Positions 40,073-51,241 are shown, counted from the stretch's first letter. The stretch is DNA of 64,000 nt from Enterococcus sp. 9E7_DIV0242 (GCF_002140975.2 NZ_CP147247.1:1798001-1862000), one strand, 5' to 3'. Notes: a model not told the origin generated them from the letters alone. A program made the numbers and translations.

Positions 40073-41169
40073 AGAGTCACTTCTTTTCTAAAAATAAATT
40101 TTTTCCAAGGTGTGATGTAGTCCAGCATGAAGTGTTCTTCTTTTGGAATCGAACCAACAACATTCCAAACACCATCGTTTTCACGCTCCTCTAATGCAAC
40201 CTGCAGCTCACCTGCATAAATGCCATAGGATTCATTTGCAATCAACACATCACCAACCTTGATTTTTGACTCAGCTGGCCTTGCCTTGATTGTTTGTCCC
40301 CGGTATTTTGTTCTCGAAGCAGTGGAACGAATCATAAAGCTAGAGATATCTCCCCTTTGAAAATGGAGCTCCTCATAACAGATTTTCGCTTCTGTTTCTG
40401 AAATGCCTGTTGACCGATCGACCGAGAAGTTTACAACATATGGCTGAATTTCTGAAAGCTGCTTCAATTCTGCTTCTGTTGCATACGCATTGCCTACGAT
40501 GATGTCATCGATATCCGCACAAGCCCACATGGCTCTCGCTTGCAAATCGATCGATAGCTCACGGTCTCTTTCTAATGTAGGTTGTCCTTCCGAGATATCC
40601 CATGGACCGATCGTTCCAGATTGGCTGGTAACAAACGCTGCCGTATGCAGACCTAGCTTTTTATATCGCTCAGTTGCTTGGATAAAATAGGATTCTTTCA
40701 ACCCAGAATAACGCTGTGGATAAAAGTTATGGCACCCGACAAGCTGATCTTTATTTGGTTGGAAATCTAAAATATTTTCCACATAGCTTGTGTCATTACT
40801 GATATTTACTTCAATTTTCAACCCTTCCGGATTGTAGGTCATCAAGCTCTCCTCTGATCCGGAAAAGCTCCGATCCAAACGAAAACCAGCAGCTCCAAGC
40901 TCTTCAAAAAAGGATAGATCATTTAGAGAAATGCCCATATTGGAGAAAAAAGAAGGGTAAACATCAACATAAGTCTCAATACCCAATGATCTCGCTAAAC
41001 CAATTAGAGGCTTGTATTTTTCTAAAAGCTCATTTTTTGTCAATTCTACAGAAAGAAAACAGGTAAACATTCGTGTAAACCCATAGCCGGCTGCCAATCG
41101 AATATAAGCCATGTCATCTTCTTTCCGTGTCTTTTCAGGATAAATAGAAAAGCCAAGCCCTTTTGTCAT
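40069..41169 (-). CDS. MupG/DUF871-family protein, probable 6-phospho-glycosidase
   Basis: A 366-residue TIM-barrel protein with a small C-terminal beta domain. KGLGFSIYPEKTRKEDDMAY, GFTRMFTCFLS and GCHNFYPQRYSGL are typical of the DUF871 family, whose characterised member MupG hydrolyses N-acetylmuramyl 6-phosphate glycosides during cell-wall recycling. Directly behind a PTS EIIC, it should act on the phosphorylated sugar the PTS delivers. The start lies next to the EIIC stop. Confidence 0.88.
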   Translation of the reverse strand: MTKGLGFSIYPEKTRKEDDMAYIRLAAGYGFTRMFTCFLSVELTKNELLEKYKPLIGLARSLGIETYVDVYPSFFSNMGISLNDLSFFEELGAAGFRLDRSFSGSEESLMTYNPEGLKIEVNISNDTSYVENILDFQPNKDQLVGCHNFYPQRYSGLKESYFIQATERYKKLGLHTAAFVTSQSGTIGPWDISEGQPTLERDRELSIDLQARAMWACADIDDIIVGNAYATEAELKQLSEIQPYVVNFSVDRSTGISETEAKICYEELHFQRGDISSFMIRSTASRTKYRGQTIKARPAESKIKVGDVLIANESYGIYAGELQVALEERENDGVWNVVGSIPKEEHFMLDYITPWKKFIFRKEVTL

Positions 41170-42462
41170 TTAATTTTCCACCTCACTGGATTGAATAAAT
41201 TGTTTTTCCGCTGCTTTTAAGAACGGCATATAGAGAACCACAGCAATCACGAAATTGACCAACGCTAGTGCGCCTCCTCGCCAAGAACCAGTAGCTAAGA
41301 AGCCGCCAATAACTGGTGGTGTTGTCCAAGGAACGAGCACGATCGTTTTTGGTACAAGTCCTGTACTGATTGCCATATAAGAAATAACAGTTAAAATCAT
41401 TGGAACCAATAAGAAAGGAATAAATAACAATGGATTCAGAACGATTGGAAACCCAAACATCACTGGTTCATTAATATTGAATAAGCTCGGAGCTAAAGAT
41501 AACTCTGAAACAACTTTATACGGTTTATTTTTTCGTGTGAACAATAGAACACTGACAACTAATGCTAACGTTGCTCCCGTACCGCCTAAATATACAAAAG
41601 AATCAAAGAATGGTTTCGTTACGATGTTCGGAATATCCAATCCTTTTTCTAAAGCGGCAATGTTTTGGTCGATTGCCGGTAAATAGACACTTTGCATGAT
41701 TGGTTCAAGAATACTTCCGCCATTCAATCCAAAGAACCAAAACAAGTGGTTGAGGAATACGATCAATAATGCTGTTGGTAGTGTATTTGCCATTTTCACA
41801 ATTGGTGCTTGCAATAAATCATAGAAGGACTGATGAATACTTTCAACGCCTGCTGCATTGAACAAAACTCGAATAAGTGCGAAGAAAATGATGGTAAGCA
41901 TTCCCGGCATCAGTGATGAAAATGATTTCGCTACTGCTGGTGGAACACCATCTGGCATAGTAATGACAAGCTTTTTATTATTTGATAATCTGATAAAAAT
42001 TTCTGTACCGATCAATGCTACAAAGATTGCGATAAATAGTCCTTGTGCTCCCATCCATGCGAAAGGCAAACCAGAAGTACTGCCATCTTCGGTTGAGAAT
42101 GAGGCCATGATCGTTACCAATGATGCTAAAGAAATCGCTCCAGCAGTTACTCCGTCTTTTTTATACGATTTAGCTAATGCAGCAGAGATAGTGTAGACAA
42201 CAATAAGTGACATCACATTGAACGCCCCTTGAGAAATGGAGTTGGCAAAGCCTTTCCACCCATCACCATCAAAAATCGAGTTCATCATATTTTGATAAGC
42301 ATCAATTGGCAGGTTGTTGATCAACACAGCTAGAGAACCGACAATCATTAACGGCATAATGACCACAAATCCATCTCTGACGGCAACTAAATGTCTCTGT
42401 GCACCAATTTTTGAAGCAATAGGGACAAATCTTCGATCCAGTAAATCAATGATCTTTTTCAT
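41170..42462 (-). CDS. PTS EIIC component, lactose/cellobiose family
   Basis: A 430-residue sugar-transporting membrane subunit with about ten helices. The family hallmark regions are PIASKIGAQRHLVAVRDGFV at the start, NEPVMFGFPIVLNP, and the GGSILEPI segment. No EIIA or EIIB lies in the window, so it must borrow these from another cellobiose-type PTS. It is the first gene of the locus, behind a consensus promoter, a LacI-type palindrome and a cre-like box. Substrate is unknown. Confidence 0.92.
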   Translation of the reverse strand: MKKIIDLLDRRFVPIASKIGAQRHLVAVRDGFVVIMPLMIVGSLAVLINNLPIDAYQNMMNSIFDGDGWKGFANSISQGAFNVMSLIVVYTISAALAKSYKKDGVTAGAISLASLVTIMASFSTEDGSTSGLPFAWMGAQGLFIAIFVALIGTEIFIRLSNNKKLVITMPDGVPPAVAKSFSSLMPGMLTIIFFALIRVLFNAAGVESIHQSFYDLLQAPIVKMANTLPTALLIVFLNHLFWFFGLNGGSILEPIMQSVYLPAIDQNIAALEKGLDIPNIVTKPFFDSFVYLGGTGATLALVVSVLLFTRKNKPYKVVSELSLAPSLFNINEPVMFGFPIVLNPLLFIPFLLVPMILTVISYMAISTGLVPKTIVLVPWTTPPVIGGFLATGSWRGGALALVNFVIAVVLYMPFLKAAEKQFIQSSEVEN

Positions 42463-42486
42463 TTTATTTCCTCCTAACTAAATTAC

Positions 42487-42557
42487 ATTAACCGGTTAAT
42501 ATGATTTGATTATAGTCTGCAATAAAATGAATGTCAACTCTTTTTTAATCGCTTTCA
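42487..42557 (-). promoter_or_regulatory. Promoter, LacI-type operator and cre-like site of the PTS locus
   Basis: Consensus TTGACA (42537-42532) and TATAAT (42514-42509) are 17 bases apart on the minus strand. The perfect palindrome ATTAACCGGTTAAT (42487-42500) sits just after the start point, where a LacI repressor would block. TGAAAGCGATTAAA (42557-42544), upstream of -35, matches the CcpA cre consensus with one mismatch. Confidence 0.8.
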
Positions 42558-42637
42558 TTTGCATAGTGATTTTCTATATCCTGGTTAATGTAGCTTCTAT
42601 TGAGCAAAAATGCTGAGGAATATTGAGAGTAAAAAAA

Positions 42638-42665
42638 GAGACGTGACATAGCTATGCCCGATCTC
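42638..42665 (-). terminator. Terminator after the 43-codon ORF
   Basis: GAGA and CATAG pair with CTATG and TCTC around an internal loop; T7 follows on the minus strand. Confidence 0.55.
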
Positions 42666-42743
42666 CTAAAATTGACTGATTATTCTTCTCATATGCATTC
42701 TCTCGCTGTGCTATAAATTACTCCCTCTAATTCAATCAATACT

Positions 42744-42875
42744 CTATCTATTAATTAGCTTTACTACTTGCTTTAAAACAATCGTTCCACCGACGATTAA
42801 AAACACATTTTGAATCAGTTTATCTGACACATTCAATTGATAGTTGAATGGCTTCGCATTAACTTTGATTTCCAT
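42744..42875 (-). CDS. Unannotated 43-residue small membrane protein
   Basis: ATG 42875 has GGAGGTGTG at 4-5 bases. The frame begins MEIKVNAKPFNYQLN and contains one hydrophobic stretch (VFLIVGGTIVL) ending in a basic tail KLINR. The hairpin at 42638-42665 with T7 closes it. I know no family. Its own ribosome site and terminator support a real gene. The remaining parts of the gap 42463-43110 hold the PTS promoter and no other gene that I can see. Confidence 0.55.
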   Translation of the reverse strand: MEIKVNAKPFNYQLNVSDKLIQNVFLIVGGTIVLKQVVKLINR

Positions 42876-43110
42876 CTACACACCTCCAACTCTTCAGTTT
42901 GCTTATTCCCATAGACTCTCTTTAGTATACAAAATAAACTAGACAGTGAAAAGCAGCTATTCTTCCTGTCGAGATCATTTCTCACAGAACCAATCATTAA
43001 GTTTTTCTTAAGAATTCATAGTACTACACTCTATGTCGTCGTATAATAAAGAACAAGGACGGTTTTAATAAATTTACTTAGACCAGTAAAAGGACGGAGG
43101 CTAACGGACA

Positions 43111-43347
43111 GTGTTACATAAAAAGAAAGAAGCACTTCAGAATATTCGCTCCAGACAAGTCCTGCTGGCACGCCAATGCTCAGATCTAATTTTGTTTCAC
43201 CGAGAAAAACTGACACATGAAGCAGGAGCTGTCGAATCTCGTCCACACTGTAAACAATTTACAAGGAAGCAGTCCGAGTTTGCAGCAAATACCATAGCCA
43301 TTCAGCAGCATATTACATTAAAAAAAGAGGAGGACATTCAAACATGA
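43111..43347 (+). CDS. Hypothetical protein, first of a coupled pair
   Basis: A 78-residue, strongly basic and helix-rich protein (LHKKKEALQNIRSRQVLLAR, HCKQFTRKQSEFAANTIAIQQH), starting with GTG behind GGAGG at 10 bases. TATAAT lies at 43042-43047. No membrane helix or known motif. The stop overlaps the next start (ATGA), so the two products are probably made in step. Function unknown. Confidence 0.7.
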   Translation: MLHKKKEALQNIRSRQVLLARQCSDLILFHREKLTHEAGAVESRPHCKQFTRKQSEFAANTIAIQQHITLKKEEDIQT

Positions 43348-43610
43348 CATCTTTTGTTAAAAATAACCAAGGCAAAGCCCCTTTTACTCTTTATCAGGAA
43401 ACTGCGGTTAATCAACAGTTTCTTGAAGGAGAGAAAGTAGCCTTCTATTCCGAGCTATTAAGTACTTCACTTCATGGCATTCTTCTAAAAAAATATACTA
43501 ATAGCTGCCTAATCGATATTTCTTCCAGCACAGAAATCACACGCTCCAATAAAGAAAAATACAATAGCCGATTGGTCATCAACTATAAAATGATTTTTGA
43601 GGATTCCTAA
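43344..43610 (+). CDS. Hypothetical protein, second of a coupled pair
   Basis: An 88-residue soluble protein with alternating hydrophobic pattern in the second half (KVAFYSELLSTSLHGILLKK, SCLIDISSSTEITRSN), suggesting a small beta fold. GAGGAGG lies 10 bases before the ATG. It overlaps the preceding gene by four bases and is followed by a strong terminator. I do not recognise it. Confidence 0.7.
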   Translation: MTSFVKNNQGKAPFTLYQETAVNQQFLEGEKVAFYSELLSTSLHGILLKKYTNSCLIDISSSTEITRSNKEKYNSRLVINYKMIFEDS

Positions 43611-43614
43611 ATAA

Positions 43615-43652
43615 AAAGATCATGCGCTCGTTGTCTCCCGCGCATGATCTTT
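43615..43652. terminator. Bidirectional terminator
   Basis: AAAGATCATGCGC faces GCGCATGATCTTT, followed by a T-rich tract on the plus strand; shared by the small gene pair and the HIT gene. Confidence 0.8.
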
Positions 43653-43667
43653 CTGTTTTTTTTCGTA

Positions 43668-44039
43668 TCAATAGCTTTGCTTTTCAGGAATCACGCCACG
43701 TACCCCGCCTTTTGGTTTAGACATATCGCCTTCATAGCGAGGAATCAAATGAATATGGCAATGCATGACACTTTGTCCAGCTGGAATTCCGCAATTGCAG
43801 CCAATGTTCCACCCATCTGGTTGATATAGTTTCTCTAAATAGTCTTTCCCTTTCAAAATCAACGCATCGATCGCACGTTTTTCCTCTTTTGTCAATTCAA
43901 AATAATCCACACGATGCTTCTTAGGAATGACCAACAAGTGGCCTTCATTCACAGGATATTTATCAAAAAAAGCGCCTGCCAGTTCATTTTCTAACACAAA
44001 TACATCTCTATCACAAAAAAGGCAATCGGCCATAATCAT
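43668..44039 (-). CDS. HIT-family hydrolase
   Basis: A 123-residue histidine-triad protein: CLFCD at the N terminus and the triad HCHIHLIPRY near 91-100. Such proteins hydrolyse dinucleoside polyphosphates or nucleoside phosphoramidates. GGAG lies 6 bases before ATG 44039, which I prefer to 44051; ATG 44033 is also close. It overlaps the 3' end of the YdeI-like gene by 29 bases, so the two are co-expressed. Confidence 0.9.
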   Translation of the reverse strand: MIMADCLFCDRDVFVLENELAGAFFDKYPVNEGHLLVIPKKHRVDYFELTKEEKRAIDALILKGKDYLEKLYQPDGWNIGCNCGIPAGQSVMHCHIHLIPRYEGDMSKPKGGVRGVIPEKQSY

Positions 44040-44586
44040 TCCAGTCTCCAAACATCTTTTCTTCAGCCGATTGTTCGATTAATTTCTGTAATCTTTTGTC
44101 AAACACAGCTTTATCTTTTCTCTTATCTCGTTGAATGCAGTCAATACGAACTCGTTGGTACAGGGAGGGAAAATTTTTGAAGTGCGCCCATGCTGTCGGA
44201 TTTTTGGTAAAGGCTTGCATAATCTCATCATCTATAACAAAACCATCTTCAGACATATCAGGTAATACTGCACGTCCTGAATCGGTCATAAGACCCAACT
44301 TTTCTAATCTACGGCAACGCTCCTTGTTTAATTCAGACCACGAACTTCTTTTAGCACGAGGGGTAAATTTCTGCATATCTATCCCTTCAATTTTTTTATG
44401 TGTTGTATCTATCCAGCCAAAACAAAGTGCTTCTTCTACTGCATCAAGATACCAGACAAAATTTTCCGGTGGGTTCTTTCCTTTTTTTGTGATTATCCAG
44501 CATTCAGTTTCTGTATCATGATGTTCAATTAACCATTGTCGAAACGACATTCTTGTTGTTATATTAAGTACATTTTTTGGTTCCAC
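44011..44586 (-). CDS. YdeI/OmpD-associated-family protein
   Basis: A 191-residue protein of the YdeI/OmdA family: FRQWLIEHHDTETECWIITKKG, AVEEALCFGWIDTT and the KFTPRAKRSSWSELN segment are family hallmarks. Biochemical function is unknown. I start at GTG 44586 with GGAGG upstream; the longer frame to 44625 has no site. It forms a small operon with the HIT gene. Confidence 0.85.
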   Translation of the reverse strand: MEPKNVLNITTRMSFRQWLIEHHDTETECWIITKKGKNPPENFVWYLDAVEEALCFGWIDTTHKKIEGIDMQKFTPRAKRSSWSELNKERCRRLEKLGLMTDSGRAVLPDMSEDGFVIDDEIMQAFTKNPTAWAHFKNFPSLYQRVRIDCIQRDKRKDKAVFDKRLQKLIEQSAEEKMFGDWNDYGRLPFL

Positions 44587-44743
44587 TTTGATTAAACCTC
44601 CAAAAGTTTGATTTAATAAGAGCATAGCATGTCTACTTTCAAAAAACAGTATCGAATAATTATGAACGCATTTTCAATACTATTATTTGAAATCGACTTT
44701 ACTTACAGTCTGAATCATTCATAAGGATACCTCCTTGTTAAAA

Positions 44744-44782
44744 AAGAAGAGAGAGCGCCACTTTTCTGCGTTCTCTCTTCTT
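44744..44782 (-). terminator. metG terminator
   Basis: AAGAAGAGAGA-CGC pairs with GCG-TCTCTCTTCTT, right after the metG stop. Beyond it, a 7-codon frame (MNDSDCK, 44699-44722) with AAGGAGG is present but probably not a gene. Confidence 0.8.
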
Positions 44783-44789
44783 CATTTCT

Positions 44790-46889
<2,100 letters not shown>

Positions 46890-47026
46890 CTAAAAAAGAA
46901 TTCCTCTCAGAATACGTCTCTATGCTATTGGCTACAACCATACAATGCTGCTACTTCTCTACGATTTACTTCATAAACGGTCGATTCATTTCTCTATTTT
47001 CTTTCCTGAAGCTCTTTGGATACTGC

Positions 47027-47791
47027 TTACAACTCCAGTAAACTTTGAGCGAAAAAAGCGGCTGTTTTATCCATTAATGTTCCCTGTACCAAATGACTTT
47101 CTCCGGTACCTGTCAAGAACTGAACGTTTTCAGCATAATCTTGGCCGTTAACAAGCTGTTCAAAGTCAGCCATATCATCATAAGGAATCTTCTCGTCCTC
47201 TGTTCCATGCCAGAATAAGACTGGTCTGTCGTCAAGCTTTTCAGGATTTCGGGATAAATCATAGTTTTCTACCCAACTCAACAGCAATGGCAAATCTTCA
47301 GGAACATACACAGCCATCCCAGCTGCTTTCGTCATAACTCGCTGGATATATCTTAGTGGGTAAGGCGTCCCCATCAAGCAGGCGGCCGCTTGAATGTTCG
47401 GATGCTGCGTCAGCAAGCCGCAGGTCGTGATACCACCCATTGACACCCCGCCAACACCAATTTTATTTTCCTGAATCATCTCAAGCTGTTCAAAGAAATG
47501 AACCAGTACAGAAAATTCAATTAGGTTATACTGAATGCTTGACCAAAACGTGATGGAAGGAATCGTTGAGATTGCCCCTGTTTTGCGCTCTCCATGGTTC
47601 ATTGCATCTGGCAAGATCACGCGAAAGCCTTTAGTTGCAAGCTTTCTGGCTTGTGTCAGTGATAGCTCCTTGACAGACTGCCAGCCATGGTAATAAATGA
47701 TCAGCGGTAATGCTTGATTTTTCTTTTCCTCCGGTGTAACTTCCAAAACCGGAATCTTCTTTATGTAACGGTGACGAATGCTCAATTTCAT
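47027..47791 (-). CDS. Alpha/beta hydrolase, esterase-like
   Basis: A 254-residue serine hydrolase. The nucleophile elbow is GVGGVSMGG (Ser near 119), with candidate acid Asp in RPVLFWHGTEDEKIPY and catalytic His in GESHLVQG. The oxyanion strand is PLIIYYHGW. It has no signal peptide, so it acts in the cytoplasm. It resembles BAAT/prolyl-oligopeptidase-type esterases; substrate unknown. The ATG has GGAG 10 bases before. Lone gene. Confidence 0.88.
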   Translation of the reverse strand: MKLSIRHRYIKKIPVLEVTPEEKKNQALPLIIYYHGWQSVKELSLTQARKLATKGFRVILPDAMNHGERKTGAISTIPSITFWSSIQYNLIEFSVLVHFFEQLEMIQENKIGVGGVSMGGITTCGLLTQHPNIQAAACLMGTPYPLRYIQRVMTKAAGMAVYVPEDLPLLLSWVENYDLSRNPEKLDDRPVLFWHGTEDEKIPYDDMADFEQLVNGQDYAENVQFLTGTGESHLVQGTLMDKTAAFFAQSLLEL

Positions 47792-47951
47792 AGTTGTGCT
47801 TCTCCTATCTATTCAATACACTCATTGTCCATTCTATCATTGATCCTCCGGCAGACAAACTGAAACAACCAACAAAAAAACGATCTTAAAAACAGCTCGC
47901 CAAGAGACATGCTTTTAAAACCGTTCAACACCTATATTTGTCGGTTACTTT

Positions 47952-48761
47952 TTAAATAAAATGAGTATAGATGATTGAGGCAAGAATATACAGCAACCAA
48001 ATATGTGCTGGATAAAACACATAGAAAAATTGTTTCATACTTTTTCCTCTTTCGCCATTGTATAGAGCAATTGGAATGATTGCAAAAATCATCATCCACT
48101 GAGTGTTCCATGTTAATAATGAAGAAACATCACGGCTGGCAAAAAGGCCTGCGACGACTGCAATAGCTAGACATTGCACTGTCCTATTTTTTCTGAACAC
48201 ATACATTGCCGTAGCTAAATAAATCATGATGCTATTTTCAGAGAACATGGTCGACGGAAAAATATAGCTCAATGTAAATAACGCCATTGTGCCATTTGTC
48301 AAAGCATATATTAAGATTATTGAAATCAATACGGGGAGTATCAGACATAAAATCCCTTTGAATAATTTACCATACGCCTTTTCCTTGTAGCCTTTACTGA
48401 TCAGTTCTATCCCATACATTGACAGCACCGCAATAAATAAATCAGAAAAAATATTATTCATCAATCCCACATCACCCAATGAAAAAAAACGCTGGACCAA
48501 ATAATTGCCAATGTTCATTAGAAAAAAGCCCAGCCAAAGCCGTTTCAAATATTTCTCCTTATTACTAGTATGACTGAATCCTTCTACACTAATGAAGAAA
48601 AATAGTGTTGCGACAGGTCGCCCAAACCAATCCAGCCAGGCTGGCGCCCCCATGATCGAAAACATTTCATGGATATGATCGATAAACATAAAAACCACAC
48701 CCAGTACTTTTAAATCAAAAGTTGTGAATCCTCTTTTCCCGTTTTCTATCTGTGCATGCAT
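47952..48761 (-). CDS. TraX-family membrane protein
   Basis: A 269-residue protein with eight or so membrane helices. The opening GFTTFDLKVLGVVFMFIDHIHEMF and GRPVATLFFFISVEGFSHTSN are typical of TraX, whose founding member acetylates F pilin; chromosomal homologues have unknown targets. I start at ATG 48761 with AGGAGG 11 bases before. The longer frame to 48890 would overlap the MutS-like gene and adds residues without TraX features. Confidence 0.85.
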   Translation of the reverse strand: MHAQIENGKRGFTTFDLKVLGVVFMFIDHIHEMFSIMGAPAWLDWFGRPVATLFFFISVEGFSHTSNKEKYLKRLWLGFFLMNIGNYLVQRFFSLGDVGLMNNIFSDLFIAVLSMYGIELISKGYKEKAYGKLFKGILCLILPVLISIILIYALTNGTMALFTLSYIFPSTMFSENSIMIYLATAMYVFRKNRTVQCLAIAVVAGLFASRDVSSLLTWNTQWMMIFAIIPIALYNGERGKSMKQFFYVFYPAHIWLLYILASIIYTHFI

Positions 48762-48882
48762 CAAATTTTTTCCCTCCTTCCATCCGATTATACGCCGAGC
48801 TAGGAGGGAAAATACAGGAACAAAAACATAAGATGACATGACAAAACTGAAAGGTGAGTCCGTTTTTTGAATAACTTTGGAA

Positions 48883-50541
48883 TCACTCAATCACATTCCA
48901 GCTACGGTGCTCATCAAAGAAAGCCGCTTCCTTCTTCGCATTGCTGACGACCTCTTCCGGGTAATCCATAATCTTAAGTAATTGGAGCGCATTTCGTGTC
49001 CGCGCTTTTCCAGGTTTCAACTCATAATCGAAACGAATACCATCTTCCTCAACCCGTTCCTCAAAATGAACATTCTCACAAGAGTGCTTCAAAATCTCTG
49101 TCAGCTCAATGTCATGAGTCGCTACAAATGCTAGAGAAGGATATGTCTTCATCCAATTGACAATGCTAGCAGAAGCAGAGATACGCTCGATCGTATTTGT
49201 TCCTTTTAGAATCTCATCAATGAAGCAGTAACACCGCTCATTAAGCTTTATCTGCTCCATCACACGTTTGATGGACTTGATTTCTGCAACAAAATAGCTA
49301 TCGCCTTCAAATAAATCATCCTCCACTGCCATGGATGTCAGCACATGGCCTCTTTCCATCATGAATGTTTCTGCAGCGGTCGTATGGATTGTTTGAGCTA
49401 AGATACAATTGATAGCAATACTTTTTACATACGTTGATTTTCCTGAAGCGTTTGAACCGGTGACCAACGTATTTTTCTGCCAGTTAATTGGGTTAACAAC
49501 TGCAGCTTCATCCAATAGAGGATGATAACTGGCAGCAGCGACGACTCCACCAGCTTCAAATATTGGAATGGCTACTTGCGGCATATACGAACGGAAATTG
49601 AGAATGGCATACGCCGCCTCCAATCGCCCTAAAATATCCCACAATGCAACGGCCTGCTCATGATACTGACCCAAACGTTTCAACACGAAATTATAGGAAA
49701 TAAAGGGGATCATCAGGGCCATGTTCAAATAATCAAACATCACTTCTGCCTCTGAGTTTGATTTCACTCGAAACGATGCCCCAAAATGCAGAATATTTTT
49801 CAGTGGTGCTAAGTGTTTCTGTAATTCTGATTGAACAGGTGACTTCACTTTGCCAATTGCTTTAGCAGTAGCTAATGTCTGAACAAAATAACGCATACTA
49901 TTCAACTCAGTTTCCAGCAGCTCCTTTTTTCTCAAATAATAAATGACATTGAAGCAGATACTTACCAACGTAAGTATAGCACCCCCGACTAACCCAAAAG
50001 CCAAGAGGAGCAACCCAATAACCGGAAGCAGTCCAAGTAAAACATGTAAATAAAAACCGGACAGCTCCTTTCCATTCGTTGTAGACAAATAGTGCTTTAC
50101 GAAATTATCATCCTTCTTCCCAAGCTGTGCAAATCGAAATTGTATTTCTTCACGCTGCTCTGGATTTTCTTGATAAAAGTGAAGGAGCTCCTCTAGCTGT
50201 TCGGCTTCCTGTGAGTTAAAATCAAAGTTTCTCATTTGTTGATAAAGGGCTTCAGAACCAACGCTTGAATAAGTCGCATTGACTGCTTCAAAGACCTCCA
50301 TCATATCTAAATCATACCAAGTCACATCGTCAATCTCACTATCAAATTTCTGATAGGTTTGCGCATATTTCCAAGCCTGCTTCAAACTTTCTTCTTTATC
50401 TAATCGTTGCCATGCCGGCCGTCTTCCCCATTCGAACCGTATTCGTTGCTTTAGTTTATATCCAGAATAGATATCAATAGCCCAAATCACCAATAACACC
50501 AGACAAATCAAGCCAATAACCAACCACACCGTTTGATCCAT
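48883..50541 (-). CDS. Membrane-anchored MutS-like ATPase
   Basis: A 552-residue protein whose C-terminal third is a MutS ATPase domain: Walker A TGSNASGKSTYVK near 358-370, CYCFIDEILKGTNTIER (Walker B) and SLAFVATHDIELTEIL. It lacks the mismatch-recognition domain. Hydrophobic helices stand at 4-26 and as a pair around 167-205, so the protein is probably tied to the membrane, which is odd for a DNA repair factor. Such MutS-related proteins are recurrent in Firmicutes with no known function. The nearest gene on the same strand is the TraX-like one downstream. Confidence 0.85.
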   Translation of the reverse strand: MDQTVWLVIGLICLVLLVIWAIDIYSGYKLKQRIRFEWGRRPAWQRLDKEESLKQAWKYAQTYQKFDSEIDDVTWYDLDMMEVFEAVNATYSSVGSEALYQQMRNFDFNSQEAEQLEELLHFYQENPEQREEIQFRFAQLGKKDDNFVKHYLSTTNGKELSGFYLHVLLGLLPVIGLLLLAFGLVGGAILTLVSICFNVIYYLRKKELLETELNSMRYFVQTLATAKAIGKVKSPVQSELQKHLAPLKNILHFGASFRVKSNSEAEVMFDYLNMALMIPFISYNFVLKRLGQYHEQAVALWDILGRLEAAYAILNFRSYMPQVAIPIFEAGGVVAAASYHPLLDEAAVVNPINWQKNTLVTGSNASGKSTYVKSIAINCILAQTIHTTAAETFMMERGHVLTSMAVEDDLFEGDSYFVAEIKSIKRVMEQIKLNERCYCFIDEILKGTNTIERISASASIVNWMKTYPSLAFVATHDIELTEILKHSCENVHFEERVEEDGIRFDYELKPGKARTRNALQLLKIMDYPEEVVSNAKKEAAFFDEHRSWNVIE

Positions 50542-50744
50542 GAACGTTCACTCCTTTATTGTATCTACTTAGTGTAGCACGACAAAAATAAAGTGTAAAA
50601 TGTGATTGAAATTGTTGCTTTCCATTTCTTCTCCTTTACGAATAACGCTTCCATTCTTTTTTTTTAGGCAATGTCTTTGACAAAATAGTTCGCGCATGAG
50701 ATTCTTGTCCCGTAATCAATCAATTAAAAATCGGAGGGATTCCC

Positions 50745-51143
50745 ATGGCAACAATGGTATTTGTTAATTTTCCTGTATCAGATGTACAGCGCTCTACCGA
50801 CTTCTATCAAGCATTGGGTTTTGTTCAAAACAAAGAGTTTTCAACAGAACAAACCAGCTCAATGGTCTGGGATGATAATTTTTGGATCATGCTGCTCAGC
50901 CATGATTTCTATAAACAATTCATCAAAGATAAAACAATTGCCGACACAAAAACAACAAGTGGTGCTTTGACAGCCTTTAGTATGGACAGTGCAGATGCTG
51001 TGAAAAAATTTGCTGAAATAGCCAAAGCAAATGGTGGCGATTATTTCAAAGTGGAGATGGGCATACCGGAAGATCAGATGTTCGGATTGGAAGTGCAGGA
51101 CCCGGATGGCAATACATTAGAACCCACATGGATGGCGATGTAG
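50745..51143 (+). CDS. VOC-family (glyoxalase-like) protein
   Basis: A 132-residue vicinal-oxygen-chelate protein. It opens TMVFVNFPVSDVQRSTDFYQALGF and ends with FGLEVQDPDGNTLEPTWM, both standard for the fold. Substrate and metal binding are not clear; many such proteins bind drugs or act as lactoylglutathione-lyase relatives. CGGAGGG lies just before the ATG. Lone gene with its own terminator. Confidence 0.9.
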   Translation: MATMVFVNFPVSDVQRSTDFYQALGFVQNKEFSTEQTSSMVWDDNFWIMLLSHDFYKQFIKDKTIADTKTTSGALTAFSMDSADAVKKFAEIAKANGGDYFKVEMGIPEDQMFGLEVQDPDGNTLEPTWMAM

Positions 51144-51195
51144 AAAGAAAAGGGGAATATGTTCGACAAGATTTGAGTAAATCATACTTGTATAT

Positions 51196-51241
51196 AAAAA
51201 GGTTTGCAGATTCTCTTCTTCAGAGAGCTGCAAACCTTTTT
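51196..51241 (+). terminator. Terminator of the VOC gene
   Basis: AAAAAGGTTTGCAG pairs with CTGCAAACCTTTTT, with an inner CTCT/AGAG stem. Confidence 0.85.

Noticed and set aside
44699..44722. Seven-codon ORF (MNDSDCK) after metG
   Set aside because: It has AAGGAGG, but it is too short, overlaps nothing functional and lies between a terminator and the next gene; chance is likely.
48762..48890. 43-residue N-terminal extension of the TraX-like protein
   Set aside because: It overlaps the MutS-like gene end, lacks a ribosome site, and the TraX pattern begins after ATG 48761.
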